A stretch of 64,000 nucleotides of DNA, from positions 3,348,001 through 3,412,000 of the forward strand of contig NZ_CP060039.1 of assembly GCF_014211915.1 (NCBI RefSeq), written 5' to 3'. The stretch comes from Burkholderia cenocepacia. GTDB taxonomy: Bacteria > Pseudomonadota > Gammaproteobacteria > Burkholderiales > Burkholderiaceae. A program made the position numbers and the translations under genes. The notes under the pieces were generated by a model. That model saw only the letters and a list, made by a program, of their open reading frames with translations. It did no database searches and had not been told where the DNA came from. Positions 45,574 to 55,332 of this stretch are shown one piece after another; position 1 is the first letter of the stretch; each line of letters starts with the position of its first letter.

Positions 45574-46523
45574 GTGAATTCTGGTCATATGCAGCCCCCG
45601 GCGGCGACGCGCCGGCAGGCTGCCCGTTCTCGGGCGCACGCGCCGCACAACCGGCGCAAGCCGCGCACGAAGCCCCGCACGTGCCGGGCGAGGCCGACGC
45701 TCAAGCCGGCTGGCACAACGCGCAGCTCGATTTCTCGAAGTCGATGAGCTACGGCGACTACCTGTCGCTGAATTCGATCCTCGACGCGCAGCATCCGCTG
45801 TCGCCCGATCACAACGAGATGCTGTTCATCATCCAGCATCAGACGAGCGAGCTGTGGATGAAGCTTGCGCTGTTCGAATTGCGCGGCGCGCTCGATGCGG
45901 TGCGCACCGACGCGCTGCCGCCGGCGTTCAAGATGCTCGCGCGCGTGTCGCGCATCCTCGAGCAACTGGTGCAGGCGTGGAACGTGCTGTCGACGATGAC
46001 GCCGTCCGAGTATTCGGCGATGCGCCCGTACCTCGGCCAGTCGTCGGGCTTCCAGTCGTACCAGTATCGCCAGCTCGAATTCCTGCTCGGCAACAAGAAC
46101 GCGCAGATGCTGCAGCCGCATGCGCACCGGCCCGACATCCTCGAACAGGTGCGCGCGACGCTCGAGGCGCCGTCGTTCTACGATGAAGTCGTGCGACTGC
46201 TCGCGCGGCGCGGCTTCCCGATCGCGGCAGAGCGGCTGGAGCGCGACTGGACCCAGCCGACGCGGCACGACGAGACGGTCGAGGCCGCGTGGCTCGAGGT
46301 CTATCGTCATCCGCAGCAGCACTGGGAGCTGTACGAGATGGCCGAGGAACTCGTCGATCTCGAGGATGCGTTCCGCCAGTGGCGCTTCCGTCACGTGACG
46401 ACGGTCGAGCGCATCATCGGCTTCAAGCAGGGTACCGGCGGCACGAGCGGCGCGCCGTACCTGCGCAAGATGCTCGACGTCGTGCTGTTCCCCGAGCTCT
46501 GGCACGTGCGCACCACGCTGTAA
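45574..46523 (+). CDS. kynA: Tryptophan 2,3-dioxygenase, frame broken near the start
   Basis: GGAGA precedes a GTG (45574), with an ATG five codons later (45589) that opens MQPP. The rest of the protein ([17 protein letters not shown] onward) is one phase off. Adding one C to CCCCC at 45595-45599 makes a continuous frame of 311 residues from the ATG, or 316 from the GTG. The catalytic body is intact: [37 protein letters not shown] and the haem-ligand region [20 protein letters not shown]. It opens the indole ring of tryptophan, the first pathway step. An in-frame ATG at 45516 exists but lacks a ribosome-binding site. Confidence 0.85.
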
Positions 46524-46552
46524 CGCACGCCACGCGCCCGCCGTCACGACGA

Positions 46553-47953
46553 TCACGACGACGTGCGGGCGAGCGCCTCCCCTTCGCGCGGCTGCGCCGC
46601 GCGCGACAGCCGCGGAATGTGCCGCCGCATCACGAGCAGCGCGATGCACACCACCCCCATCGCGACGGCCAGCATCGTCAGGTACGCACCCGCGCCGCCC
46701 GCCGTGATCACGATCGCGCCCGCGAACGCGCTGAGGATCGCGCCGAGCCGGCCGAACGCGAGCGCACTCGCGGTGCCCGTCGCGCGCACGGCCGTCGGAT
46801 AGATGTACGCGCACAGCGCATACATCGTCGACTGCACCGCGTTGACGAACAGCCCGTGCAGACCGAGCCCGACGATCAGCCAGCCGGTATGGCGGCTGGC
46901 ATCGACGCCCATCAGCCATACCGCGCTCGCCGCGCCGCCGATGCTGCACAGCGCGAGCGGCCAGCGCGACCCCGCATGCGCGATCGCCCATGCGCACAGC
47001 AGCGCACCGATCACGCCGCCGAGGTTGTACGCGGTGAGGCCCGAGCCCGCGACCGACACGCTCAACCCGCTCGCCGCGAGCATCGTCGGCAACCAGCTGA
47101 ACGCCGCGTACACGGCGAGCAGGCACATGAAGAACGCGCACCACAGCGCGATCGTGTCGCGCGCCTGGCCGCTCGCGAACAGCGCGCCGAAGCCGCCGCG
47201 GCTGCCCGGCGCACGGGCGTCCTTCGTATCGGTGAACACGGTGCCCGGCGCGACCGGCCGCTGCATCCGCGCGAGCAGCGCGCCGAGTTCCGGCCAGCGT
47301 GCGGGGCGCCGCGCCAGATAGCGCGGCGATTCGGGCAACGCGCGCACCAGCACGAAGCCGAGCACGAGCGGCAACGCGCCGCCCGCGAAGAACAGCCCGC
47401 GCCAGCCGTAGCGCGGCAGCACCTCGTGCGCGAACAGGCGGGCCAGCATCCCGCCGAGCGGCACGCAGACGATCGTCGCGGTCACCATCATCGTGCGGCG
47501 CCGCGCGGGCGTGTATTCGGCGGTCATCGTCGTGGCCGTCGGCAACGCGCCGCCGATCCCGAGCCCCGCGCAAAAACGCAGCATCGCGATCGTCGCGACG
47601 TCGGGCGCGAACCCGATCGCGCAGGTCGCGATACCGAACAGGAACACGCTGCCGATCACGGCCTGGCGGCGGCCGAAGCGGTCCGCGACGATCCCCGCGC
47701 AGGCGCTGCCGATGCCCATCCCGACCAGTCCCGCCGCGACGGCCGGCGCGAACGCACCGCGCGTGATGCCCCATTCGCGGATCAGCACCGGAATCGCGAA
47801 ACCGATCAACTGGCCGTCGAAGCCGTCGAGCACGATCGCGAGCGCGGCGAGCAGCACCACGCAGCGCTGCATCAGCGTGAACGGGCCGTCGTCGAGCGTC
47901 GTGCCGATGTCGATCGACGACGGCCGTTCATTCAGTGCGTCGGGCGTGCTCAT
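46553..47953 (-). CDS. MFS transporter, aromatic acid:H+ symporter (AAHS)-like
   Basis: The product is 466 residues with 12 transmembrane helices, starting MSTPDALNERPSSIDIG with GGAGG upstream. The AAHS signature LDGFDGQLIGFAIPVLIREW lies in helix 1 and ADRFGRRQAVIG is in the 2-3 loop. Relatives import benzoate, vanillate, 4-hydroxybenzoate or mandelate-type acids. As the last gene of the benzoylformate decarboxylase group, it probably brings in an aromatic acid for it (inference). The start overlaps the stop of a 27-codon ORF. Confidence 0.88.
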   Translation of the reverse strand: MSTPDALNERPSSIDIGTTLDDGPFTLMQRCVVLLAALAIVLDGFDGQLIGFAIPVLIREWGITRGAFAPAVAAGLVGMGIGSACAGIVADRFGRRQAVIGSVFLFGIATCAIGFAPDVATIAMLRFCAGLGIGGALPTATTMTAEYTPARRRTMMVTATIVCVPLGGMLARLFAHEVLPRYGWRGLFFAGGALPLVLGFVLVRALPESPRYLARRPARWPELGALLARMQRPVAPGTVFTDTKDARAPGSRGGFGALFASGQARDTIALWCAFFMCLLAVYAAFSWLPTMLAASGLSVSVAGSGLTAYNLGGVIGALLCAWAIAHAGSRWPLALCSIGGAASAVWLMGVDASRHTGWLIVGLGLHGLFVNAVQSTMYALCAYIYPTAVRATGTASALAFGRLGAILSAFAGAIVITAGGAGAYLTMLAVAMGVVCIALLVMRRHIPRLSRAAQPREGEALARTSS

Positions 47954-48033
47954 GCGGCCTCCGATGCACCGCGCGGCGGCGGCAAGATGCGCGAACGGTG
48001 CGCGACAAGACAACGGCATTCGATGGTTTTCAT
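47950..48033 (-). CDS. Putative 27-residue ORF coupled to the MFS gene
   Basis: An ATG with CCGGAGA upstream opens MKTIECRCLVAHRSRILPPP and ends in a TGA that overlaps the MFS ATG as ATGA. It is the only frame with good translation signals in the 260 bases between the ketopantoate-reductase-like gene and the MFS gene. It may be a leader peptide or the end of an eroded gene. No homology is recognised. Confidence 0.35.
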   Translation of the reverse strand: MKTIECRCLVAHRSRILPPPRGASEAA

Positions 48034-48213
48034 GGCGTCTCCGGTTGTCCGGGCTGGCGCGCGCACGCGTGCCCGAATCTCATGCTGTGCAGTCGAGCGG
48101 CGCCCATCGATCGGCGCCGGTGTCTCGTTCCACCCTTCACGATCCGGCGCCATCGCCCCGCGGGCGCGGCATCCGTATCGTCATGCGGCGCCAGCCGGCC
48201 GCCGGCCTGTTGC

Positions 48214-49158
48214 TCAATTCGTCCGTGCGTCGATCAAGCGGACCAGCGCGAGCAGCGTCTCCGCATGCGGCACCGCGACGCCCGCTTCACGCGCGGCCGC
48301 GACGACCTTGCCGCTGATCGCATCGATTTCGGTGCGGCGGCCCGCGAGCACGTCCTGCAGCATCGACGGGCGATGGCCGCGATGGTCGCAAATCGCATGC
48401 TCGACGTTGCGCGCGATGCGCTCGCCGTCGACCGCAATGCCCTTCGCGCGCGCGACGGCGGCCGTCTCGGCCGCGATCGCCAGCGCAAGCCGCGGCCCGT
48501 CGTGATGATGGCCGAGCTGGTCGACGGTGCAGCCCGTCGTCGCGCACAGCGTGTTGAGCGCCGCGTTGAACGCGACCTTCTCCCAGATCGCGGCCCATAC
48601 GTCGGCGTCGAGCGTGCACGCGAGCCCCGCGCGCGACAGCGTGTCGGCCACGGCTGTCGCAAAGGGACGTGCCGCGCCGTCGGCCGTCATCATGCGGATC
48701 GTGCCGGCGCCGTGCGAGCGCACGTGCGCAGGGCCGGCCGCGTCGGCCGGCCACGTCGTCACGCCGACCAGGATGCGCTCGAGCGGCACGAACGCGTTCA
48801 GTGTCTCGACGTTGCCGAGCCCGTTCTGCAGCGTCAGCACGAACGTGTCCGAGCTCAGCAGCGCACGCACGCCGTCGAGCGCCACCCGCGTGTGCAGCGA
48901 TTTCGTGAAAACGATCAGCAGGTCGAACGGTGTGTCGAGTGCTGCGGCCGCGTGCGCATTCGCGGCTTCCGGCCGCACGGCCTGCAGCGTGCGAACGCGC
49001 CGTTCGCCGCGGTCATCGTCGATGCGCAGCCCGTCGCGACGGATCGCATCGAGATGCGCATCGTTCACGTCGATCAGCGTGACGGCTTCGCCGCTTTCGG
49101 CGAGCCGCCCGCCAAACAGCGAGCCCATCGCGCCCGCGCCCAGAATTGCAATTCTCAT
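48214..49158 (-). CDS. Ketopantoate reductase family (ApbA/PanE-like) oxidoreductase, second copy
   Basis: The product is 314 residues starting MRIAILGAGAMGSLFGGRL (Rossmann GAGAMG at 7-12). LLIVFTKSLHTRVAL carries the family lysine, and the asparagine-bearing LQNGLGNVETL and KVAFNAALNTLCATTGC complete the pattern. It is a paralogue of the gene at 7.4 kb with modest similarity. Lying in an aromatic-acid locus, it may act on an alpha-keto acid other than ketopantoate (inference). It lies 13 bases downstream of the aldehyde dehydrogenase remnant and is probably co-transcribed from the benzoylformate decarboxylase promoter. Confidence 0.88.
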   Translation of the reverse strand: MRIAILGAGAMGSLFGGRLAESGEAVTLIDVNDAHLDAIRRDGLRIDDDRGERRVRTLQAVRPEAANAHAAAALDTPFDLLIVFTKSLHTRVALDGVRALLSSDTFVLTLQNGLGNVETLNAFVPLERILVGVTTWPADAAGPAHVRSHGAGTIRMMTADGAARPFATAVADTLSRAGLACTLDADVWAAIWEKVAFNAALNTLCATTGCTVDQLGHHHDGPRLALAIAAETAAVARAKGIAVDGERIARNVEHAICDHRGHRPSMLQDVLAGRRTEIDAISGKVVAAAREAGVAVPHAETLLALVRLIDARTN

Positions 49159-49171
49159 CGTCGGCGCCTCG

Positions 49172-49408
49172 TCAGAACGGATAGTGGCGCGGGGCCGTCT
49201 GCACGGTGATCCAGCGCAGGTCGGTGAACGCGGCGATGCCGGCCCGGCCGCCGCACCGCAGCGTCGCGCCGTGCGCGAGCGCATCGTCGACGGTGCACGC
49301 GGGCGCTTCGAACGCGACTTCGCCGTCGAGCGGGTTGCGGCGCACGAAGGTCGCGCCGCCGGACGAGTGGCGGCGTTCGCCGCCGATCAGCATCGCTACG
49401 GTTTGCAT
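49172..49408 (-). pseudogene. Aldehyde dehydrogenase remnant, internally deleted (78 codons)
   Basis: The short frame opens like the N-terminus of a benzaldehyde/vanillin-type aldehyde dehydrogenase (MLIGGERRHSSGGATFVRRN, then PLDGEVAFEAPACTVDDA). It ends like its C-terminus (GGRAGIAAFTDLRWITVQ, then TAPRHYPF). Between them LAHGATLRCGG resembles a segment from the middle of such proteins (the usual length is about 480). The NAD site, catalytic glutamate and cysteine are all missing. The joints fall at short shared words (VDDA and GGRAG), as if two in-frame deletions occurred. It lies between benzoylformate decarboxylase and the ketopantoate-reductase-like gene, where a benzaldehyde dehydrogenase would be expected. 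Confidence 0.75.
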
Positions 49409-49437
49409 GGAATCTCCGGAAAGACGCGCGCGGCGCG

Positions 49438-51045
49438 TCAGGCAATCTCGACTTCGACGACGACCGGCGTCGCCGCGCGCAGCGCGTCGGTCAGCGCGTC
49501 ACGCAGCTTCGCCGCTTCGGCGACGCGCACGCCGCGACAGCCCATCCCTTGCGCGAGCGCGACGAAATCCAGGTCGGGCAGATCGGTGCCCTGCACCGGA
49601 TCGCCGGGGCCGAAGCCGAACACGGGCGCGAAATCCTGCAGCGCCGCGTAACGCCGGTTGTTCAGGATCACGAACGCGATCGACAGCTTCAACTGCGCGG
49701 CGCTCCACAGCGCCTGGATCGAATACAGGCTCGAGCCGTCGCCGATCAGCGCGATCACGCGTCGGCCCGGCTGCGCGAGCGCGACGCCGACGGCGGCCGG
49801 CATCCCGTAGCCGAGCCCGCCGCTGTCCATCGTGTAGAACGTGCCGCTGCGCGTGAACGGCAGATGTTCCTGCATCACCGGCCGCGCGCTCGGCGCCTCC
49901 TCGACGACGATGTCGTGCGCGTCGCGCACGTCGGCGAGCGTCTGCAGCGCGAACGCGACCGACATGCGTTCGCCGGCAGCAGGCGCGTCGACGCGCAGCC
50001 GCGGCGCGCGCGGCGCGGGCATCGGCCGCTCGGGCGGCGCGGGCCGTGCCAGCAGATCGCGCGCGGCGAGCCGCACATTGCCGACCACCGCGTCGCCCGA
50101 CGGCGTCCACGCGGCGACGCCCGGATCGTCGACGAGCTGCACGAGCGTCGCGCCCGGCGGCACGTGCGGGCCGAAGCCCTCGATGTGATAGGTGAACGCA
50201 GGCGCGCCGAACGCGAACACGAGATCGTGCCCGTCGAGCCGCGCGACGATCTTCTCGCGGATCGCGGGCAGAAAGCCGGCGAACAGCGGATGATCCTCGG
50301 GAAAGCTGCAGCGTCCCGACATCGGCGCGACGTACACGCGCGCCCGGTGCCGCTCGGCGAGGCGCACGACGTCGTCCCATGCGCCCGCGCGATCGACGGC
50401 CGCGCCGACCACGAACGCCGGGCGGCGCGCCGCGTCGAGCGCGTCGCCAAGCCGCGCGAGCGCGTCGGGATCGGGCCGCACGATGCTGCTCACGTCACGG
50501 CGCGGCAGCAATTCGGCCGGCTGATCCCAGTCGTCGACCGGAATCGACACGAACACGGGGCCGCGCGGCTCCTGCATCGCGATGCGGTACGCCCGCGCGA
50601 TCGCGGCCGGCACGTCCTGCGCGCGTGCCGGCTCGATGCTCCATTTCACGTACGGCTTCGGCAGCTCGGCGGCCTGTGTCGCGCCGAGGAACGGATCGAA
50701 CGGCAGAATCGCGCGCGCCTGCTGGCCCGCGGTGACGATCAGCGGCGAGCGGTTCTTGAACGCGGTGAAGAGATTGCCCATCGCGTTGCCGACGCCCGCC
50801 GCCGAATGCAGGTTGACGACCGCCGCATTGCCGGTGGCCTGCGCGTGACCGTCGGCCATCCCGACCACGACGGCCTCCTGCAGGCCGAGCACGTAGCGGA
50901 AATCGGCAGGGAAGTCGCGGAACATCGGCAGCTCGGTCGAGCCGGGATTGCCGAACACGCGGTCGATGCCGAACTGGCGGAACAGGTCGATCACGGCGTC
51001 GCGAACCGTGACGGGTGCGGCGGATTGGGACGGGGTGCCGGACAT
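49438..51045 (-). CDS. mdlC: Benzoylformate decarboxylase (ThDP enzyme)
   Basis: The product is 535 residues from MSGTPSQSAAPVTVRDAV, with GAGGAG upstream. It is a three-domain ThDP enzyme. Residues matching the P. putida enzyme are present: Ser36 in FGNPGSTELP, Glu57 in LGLQEAVVVGMADGHA, His80 in NLHSAAG and His287 in TYHIEG; the ThDP-Mg motif runs from GDGSS (435) to NN (462-463). It converts benzoylformate to benzaldehyde and CO2 in mandelate breakdown. A related 2-keto acid decarboxylase role cannot be excluded. It is first gene of an operon followed by the aldehyde dehydrogenase remnant, and is divergent from a LysR gene. Confidence 0.85.
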   Translation of the reverse strand: MSGTPSQSAAPVTVRDAVIDLFRQFGIDRVFGNPGSTELPMFRDFPADFRYVLGLQEAVVVGMADGHAQATGNAAVVNLHSAAGVGNAMGNLFTAFKNRSPLIVTAGQQARAILPFDPFLGATQAAELPKPYVKWSIEPARAQDVPAAIARAYRIAMQEPRGPVFVSIPVDDWDQPAELLPRRDVSSIVRPDPDALARLGDALDAARRPAFVVGAAVDRAGAWDDVVRLAERHRARVYVAPMSGRCSFPEDHPLFAGFLPAIREKIVARLDGHDLVFAFGAPAFTYHIEGFGPHVPPGATLVQLVDDPGVAAWTPSGDAVVGNVRLAARDLLARPAPPERPMPAPRAPRLRVDAPAAGERMSVAFALQTLADVRDAHDIVVEEAPSARPVMQEHLPFTRSGTFYTMDSGGLGYGMPAAVGVALAQPGRRVIALIGDGSSLYSIQALWSAAQLKLSIAFVILNNRRYAALQDFAPVFGFGPGDPVQGTDLPDLDFVALAQGMGCRGVRVAEAAKLRDALTDALRAATPVVVEVEIA

Positions 51046-51079
51046 GCTCGGGCGTCTCCTCGATGGCTTGGCGGTTTCC

Positions 51080-51114
51080 ACAGTATCGAAGCGCAAGCCA
51101 TTCACGGATACTGT
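51080..51114. promoter_or_regulatory. Inverted repeat in the mdlC-LysR divergent region
   Basis: ACAGTATC (51080-51087) and GATACTGT (51107-51114) are perfect inverted copies 19 bases apart. The same 99-base region has two near-identical direct words, GCGCAAGCCATT and GCGCAAAGCCATT. Together they are likely binding sites of the adjacent LysR regulator. Confidence 0.5.
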
Positions 51115-51144
51115 ATTTTCTGCGCAAAGCCATTACGTTCCAGC

Positions 51145-52056
51145 ATGACGTTCGATCTCCGACAGTTGCGTGCGTTCACCACGATCGTCGCGTGCGGCAG
51201 CCTCGGCCGCGCGGCCGACGCACTGCACGTCACGCAGCCGGCGCTGAGCCGGATCCTGAAGCGGCTCGAGGATCAGGTCGGCGCGCCGCTGTTCGAACGC
51301 CATTCGAAGGGCGTGCAGCTCACCGCGTTCGGCGAAGCGTTGCTGCCGCACGCGACGCTGCTGCAGCACGAGGCCGAGCATGCGCGCGAGGAACTGGACG
51401 CGATGCGCGGGCTCGCGAAGGGCACGATCAAGGTCGGCACGGTGGGCAGCATCGCGAGCCTCGTGTTGCCGGTCGCGGTCGGCCGCGTGCTCGATCGCTG
51501 GCCGAACCTGCGCGTCGAAATCATCGAAGGCGTGTGGGACCGGCTCGCGGAAGGGCTGATCAAGCACGAGATCGATCTTGCGCTGTCCGCGCACGGGCCC
51601 GATACCGACGAGATCGTCGCGATTCCCGAGTGCCGCTGGGAAGACCGCAGCCATATCGTTGCGGCGCCGCACCATCCGCTGCGCGCGCTCGGCCGCCCGC
51701 CGACGCTCGCCGATACGCTGCACGCACGCTGGGCGATTCCGCCGCGCGGCACCGCGCCGTTCGACCACATGCGCGCGACCTTCGACGCACATGGGCTGCC
51801 GTTGCCCGACATCGCGGTCGAGACACGTTCGGTCACGACGCTGAAGAGCCTGGTCGCACATGCGGGATTCCTCTGCTGGATGGCCGAGCCGATGTACGGG
51901 GCGGAACGGCGCGCCGGCACGATCGACACGCTGCCCGTGCGCGAAGTCGTCGCGGTGCGCACGCTCACCGCATTCCGGCGCCGTCACGGCATCCTCCCCG
52001 GGCCGGCCGGCAAGCTGCTCGACGAACTCGTCGCACTCACGCGCGAAGGGCGCTGA
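51145..52056 (+). CDS. LysR-family transcriptional regulator of the benzoylformate locus
   Basis: The product is 303 residues starting MTFDLRQLRAFTTIVACGSL. The winged HTH reads RAADALHVTQPALSRILKRL and PLFERHSKGVQLTAFGE; the effector-binding domain follows with IKVGTVGSIASLVLPVAVGR. It is divergent from mdlC with about 100 bases between start codons, the classic arrangement for a LysR activator of a catabolic operon. The effector is probably an aromatic acid (inference). Confidence 0.9.
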   Translation: MTFDLRQLRAFTTIVACGSLGRAADALHVTQPALSRILKRLEDQVGAPLFERHSKGVQLTAFGEALLPHATLLQHEAEHAREELDAMRGLAKGTIKVGTVGSIASLVLPVAVGRVLDRWPNLRVEIIEGVWDRLAEGLIKHEIDLALSAHGPDTDEIVAIPECRWEDRSHIVAAPHHPLRALGRPPTLADTLHARWAIPPRGTAPFDHMRATFDAHGLPLPDIAVETRSVTTLKSLVAHAGFLCWMAEPMYGAERRAGTIDTLPVREVVAVRTLTAFRRRHGILPGPAGKLLDELVALTREGR

Positions 52057-52136
52057 CGCCCTTTTCCAGCGGCGCTCCGCGTCTGCGCTGCCCCGCACGG
52101 CGCCGCAGCGCACCATCGAAATGCCGTGTCCCCGCC

Positions 52137-52165
52137 TTGACTTTCGTCCGCCCGAATACGATCAT
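52137..52165 (+). promoter_or_regulatory. Putative promoter of the polyol dehydrogenase-xylulokinase operon
   Basis: TTGACT (52137-52142) and GATCAT (52160-52165) are 17 bases apart, about 65 bases upstream of the dehydrogenase start. The -10 is weak, as often in regulated promoters, and it is overlapped by one arm of a long inverted repeat. Confidence 0.45.
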
Positions 52166-52198
52166 TCGCTCACACAAAGAGCAAAAGATCGTATTCGG
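52152..52198. promoter_or_regulatory. 12-bp perfect inverted repeat, likely operator of the polyol operon
   Basis: CCGAATACGATC (52152-52163) and GATCGTATTCGG (52187-52198) are perfect inverted copies separated by 23 bases. The left arm overlaps the spacer and -10 of the likely promoter and the right arm lies downstream of it. The best candidate binder is the SorC-family regulator encoded downstream (55.3 kb). Confidence 0.6.
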
Positions 52199-52230
52199 CA
52201 GGATAGACAGGCTGGAACAGGAGACACCGG

Positions 52231-53625
52231 ATGAGCGAATCGCCCGCCGCCCACGCGCCCGTGCTGCTGCACATCGGCGCGGGCTCGTTTCACCGCGCGC
52301 ACCAGGCGTGGTATCTGCATCGCGTGAACGCGGCCGTGCCGGCCGACGAACGCTGGTCGCTGACCGTCGGCAACATCCGCGACGACATGCGCGCGACGAT
52401 GGACGTGCTCGCCGCGCAGCACGGTGCGTACACGCTCGAAACCGTCACGCCGCAAGGCGAGCGCGCGTACGAGACGATCGGTGCGATCACGCGCGTGCTG
52501 CCGTGGTCGATCGACCTCGCCGCGCTGATCGACGCCGGCGCTGATCCGGCCTGCCGGATCGTGTCGTTCACCGTCACCGAAGGCGGCTACTACCTCGACG
52601 AACACAACCGGCTCGACATCGCGAACGCCGATCTCGCCGCCGACCTGCAGGGCGCGCGCACGACGCTGTACGGCGCGCTCGCCGCGCTGCTCGCCGAACG
52701 CGTGAAGCGCGGCGCCGGCCCGCTCACGCTGCAAAGCTGCGACAACCTGCGCAACAACGGCGCGCGGTTTCGCGCGGGGATGCGCGAATTCCTCGAACGG
52801 CGCGGCGAAGGCGGCCTGCTCGCATGGTTCGATGCGCACGTCGCGACGCCCAGCGCGATGGTCGACCGCATCACGCCGCGCCCGACCGCCGACGTGCGCG
52901 AGCGCGTCCTCGCGGCCACCGGCATCGACGACGCGTGCCCGGTGATGGGCGAATCGTTCATCCAGTGGGTGATCGAGGACCGCTTCGCGGCCGGCCGGCC
53001 GCGCTGGGAACTGGCCGGCGCCGAACTCGTCGACGACGTGCATCCGTACGAGGAAGCGAAGATCCGCATCCTCAACGCGACGCATAGCTGCATCGCATGG
53101 GCCGGCACGCTCGCCGGCCATACCTACATCCACGAAGGCACGCATGACCCGGCGATCCGCCGCTTCGCGCACGACTACGTGACGCAGGACGTGATCCCGT
53201 GCCTCACGCCGAGCCCGCTCGATCTCGCACGCTATCGCGACGTCGTGCTGGAGCGCTTCGGCAATCCGTACGTGCTCGACACGAACCAGCGGGTCGCGGC
53301 CGACGGTTTCTCGAAGATCCCGGGCTTCATCGCGCCGACGCTCGTCGAATCGTTCGCGCGCGGCGCGGCACCCGTCGCCACCGCCGTGCTGCCCGCGCTG
53401 TTCCTGCGCTTTCTCGAACGCTGGGCGCGCGGCACGCTGCCGTATGCGTACCAGGACGGCGTGATGGACGACGGCAGCGCACGCGCGATCGTCGAAGCCG
53501 ACGACCCGGTCGTCGCGCTGTGCGCGAGCCGCGCCTTGTGGGGCTCGCTCGCCGGCAACGCGGCGCTGTTCGAGGCGCTGCGCGCCGGGCTCGCGCGCGT
53601 CGACGCCTGGCTCGCCGCCCGCTGA
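52231..53625 (+). CDS. dalD: Mannitol dehydrogenase-family polyol dehydrogenase (D-arabinitol 4-dehydrogenase-like)
   Basis: The product is 464 residues, with AGGAGA upstream. It is a long-chain, zinc-independent polyol dehydrogenase. The nucleotide site reads LLHIGAGSFHRAHQAWYLHR; LQSCDNLRNNG, DRITPRP and the catalytic lysine/asparagine region EEAKIRILNATHSCIAWAG are intact. Pairing with xylulokinase argues for oxidation of D-arabinitol to D-xylulose; mannitol to fructose is the alternative. It is the first gene of an operon with xylB. A strong inverted repeat overlaps its promoter. Confidence 0.85.
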   Translation: MSESPAAHAPVLLHIGAGSFHRAHQAWYLHRVNAAVPADERWSLTVGNIRDDMRATMDVLAAQHGAYTLETVTPQGERAYETIGAITRVLPWSIDLAALIDAGADPACRIVSFTVTEGGYYLDEHNRLDIANADLAADLQGARTTLYGALAALLAERVKRGAGPLTLQSCDNLRNNGARFRAGMREFLERRGEGGLLAWFDAHVATPSAMVDRITPRPTADVRERVLAATGIDDACPVMGESFIQWVIEDRFAAGRPRWELAGAELVDDVHPYEEAKIRILNATHSCIAWAGTLAGHTYIHEGTHDPAIRRFAHDYVTQDVIPCLTPSPLDLARYRDVVLERFGNPYVLDTNQRVAADGFSKIPGFIAPTLVESFARGAAPVATAVLPALFLRFLERWARGTLPYAYQDGVMDDGSARAIVEADDPVVALCASRALWGSLAGNAALFEALRAGLARVDAWLAAR

Positions 53626-53729
53626 TGACCCGCGCGCGGCGCCCGGCCGCGCAGCCGGGCGAACCCGCTTGGCACAGGCCGTGCCGCACGGCTAAAGTAG
53701 CGGCTCCTCACTGACCGAACGGATCGCTC

Positions 53730-55211
<1,482 letters not shown>

Positions 55212-55332
55212 GCGCGCTCCGTCGCACGGCCGGCCGCCGGCCAGCCGCGCGACATGCGTTACAGTGGATGCCGTCATGCGGCCCGCCGGCCGGCCCGCGG
55301 GGCGGCCCCCAGATCCGAACCGAATCGCTATC

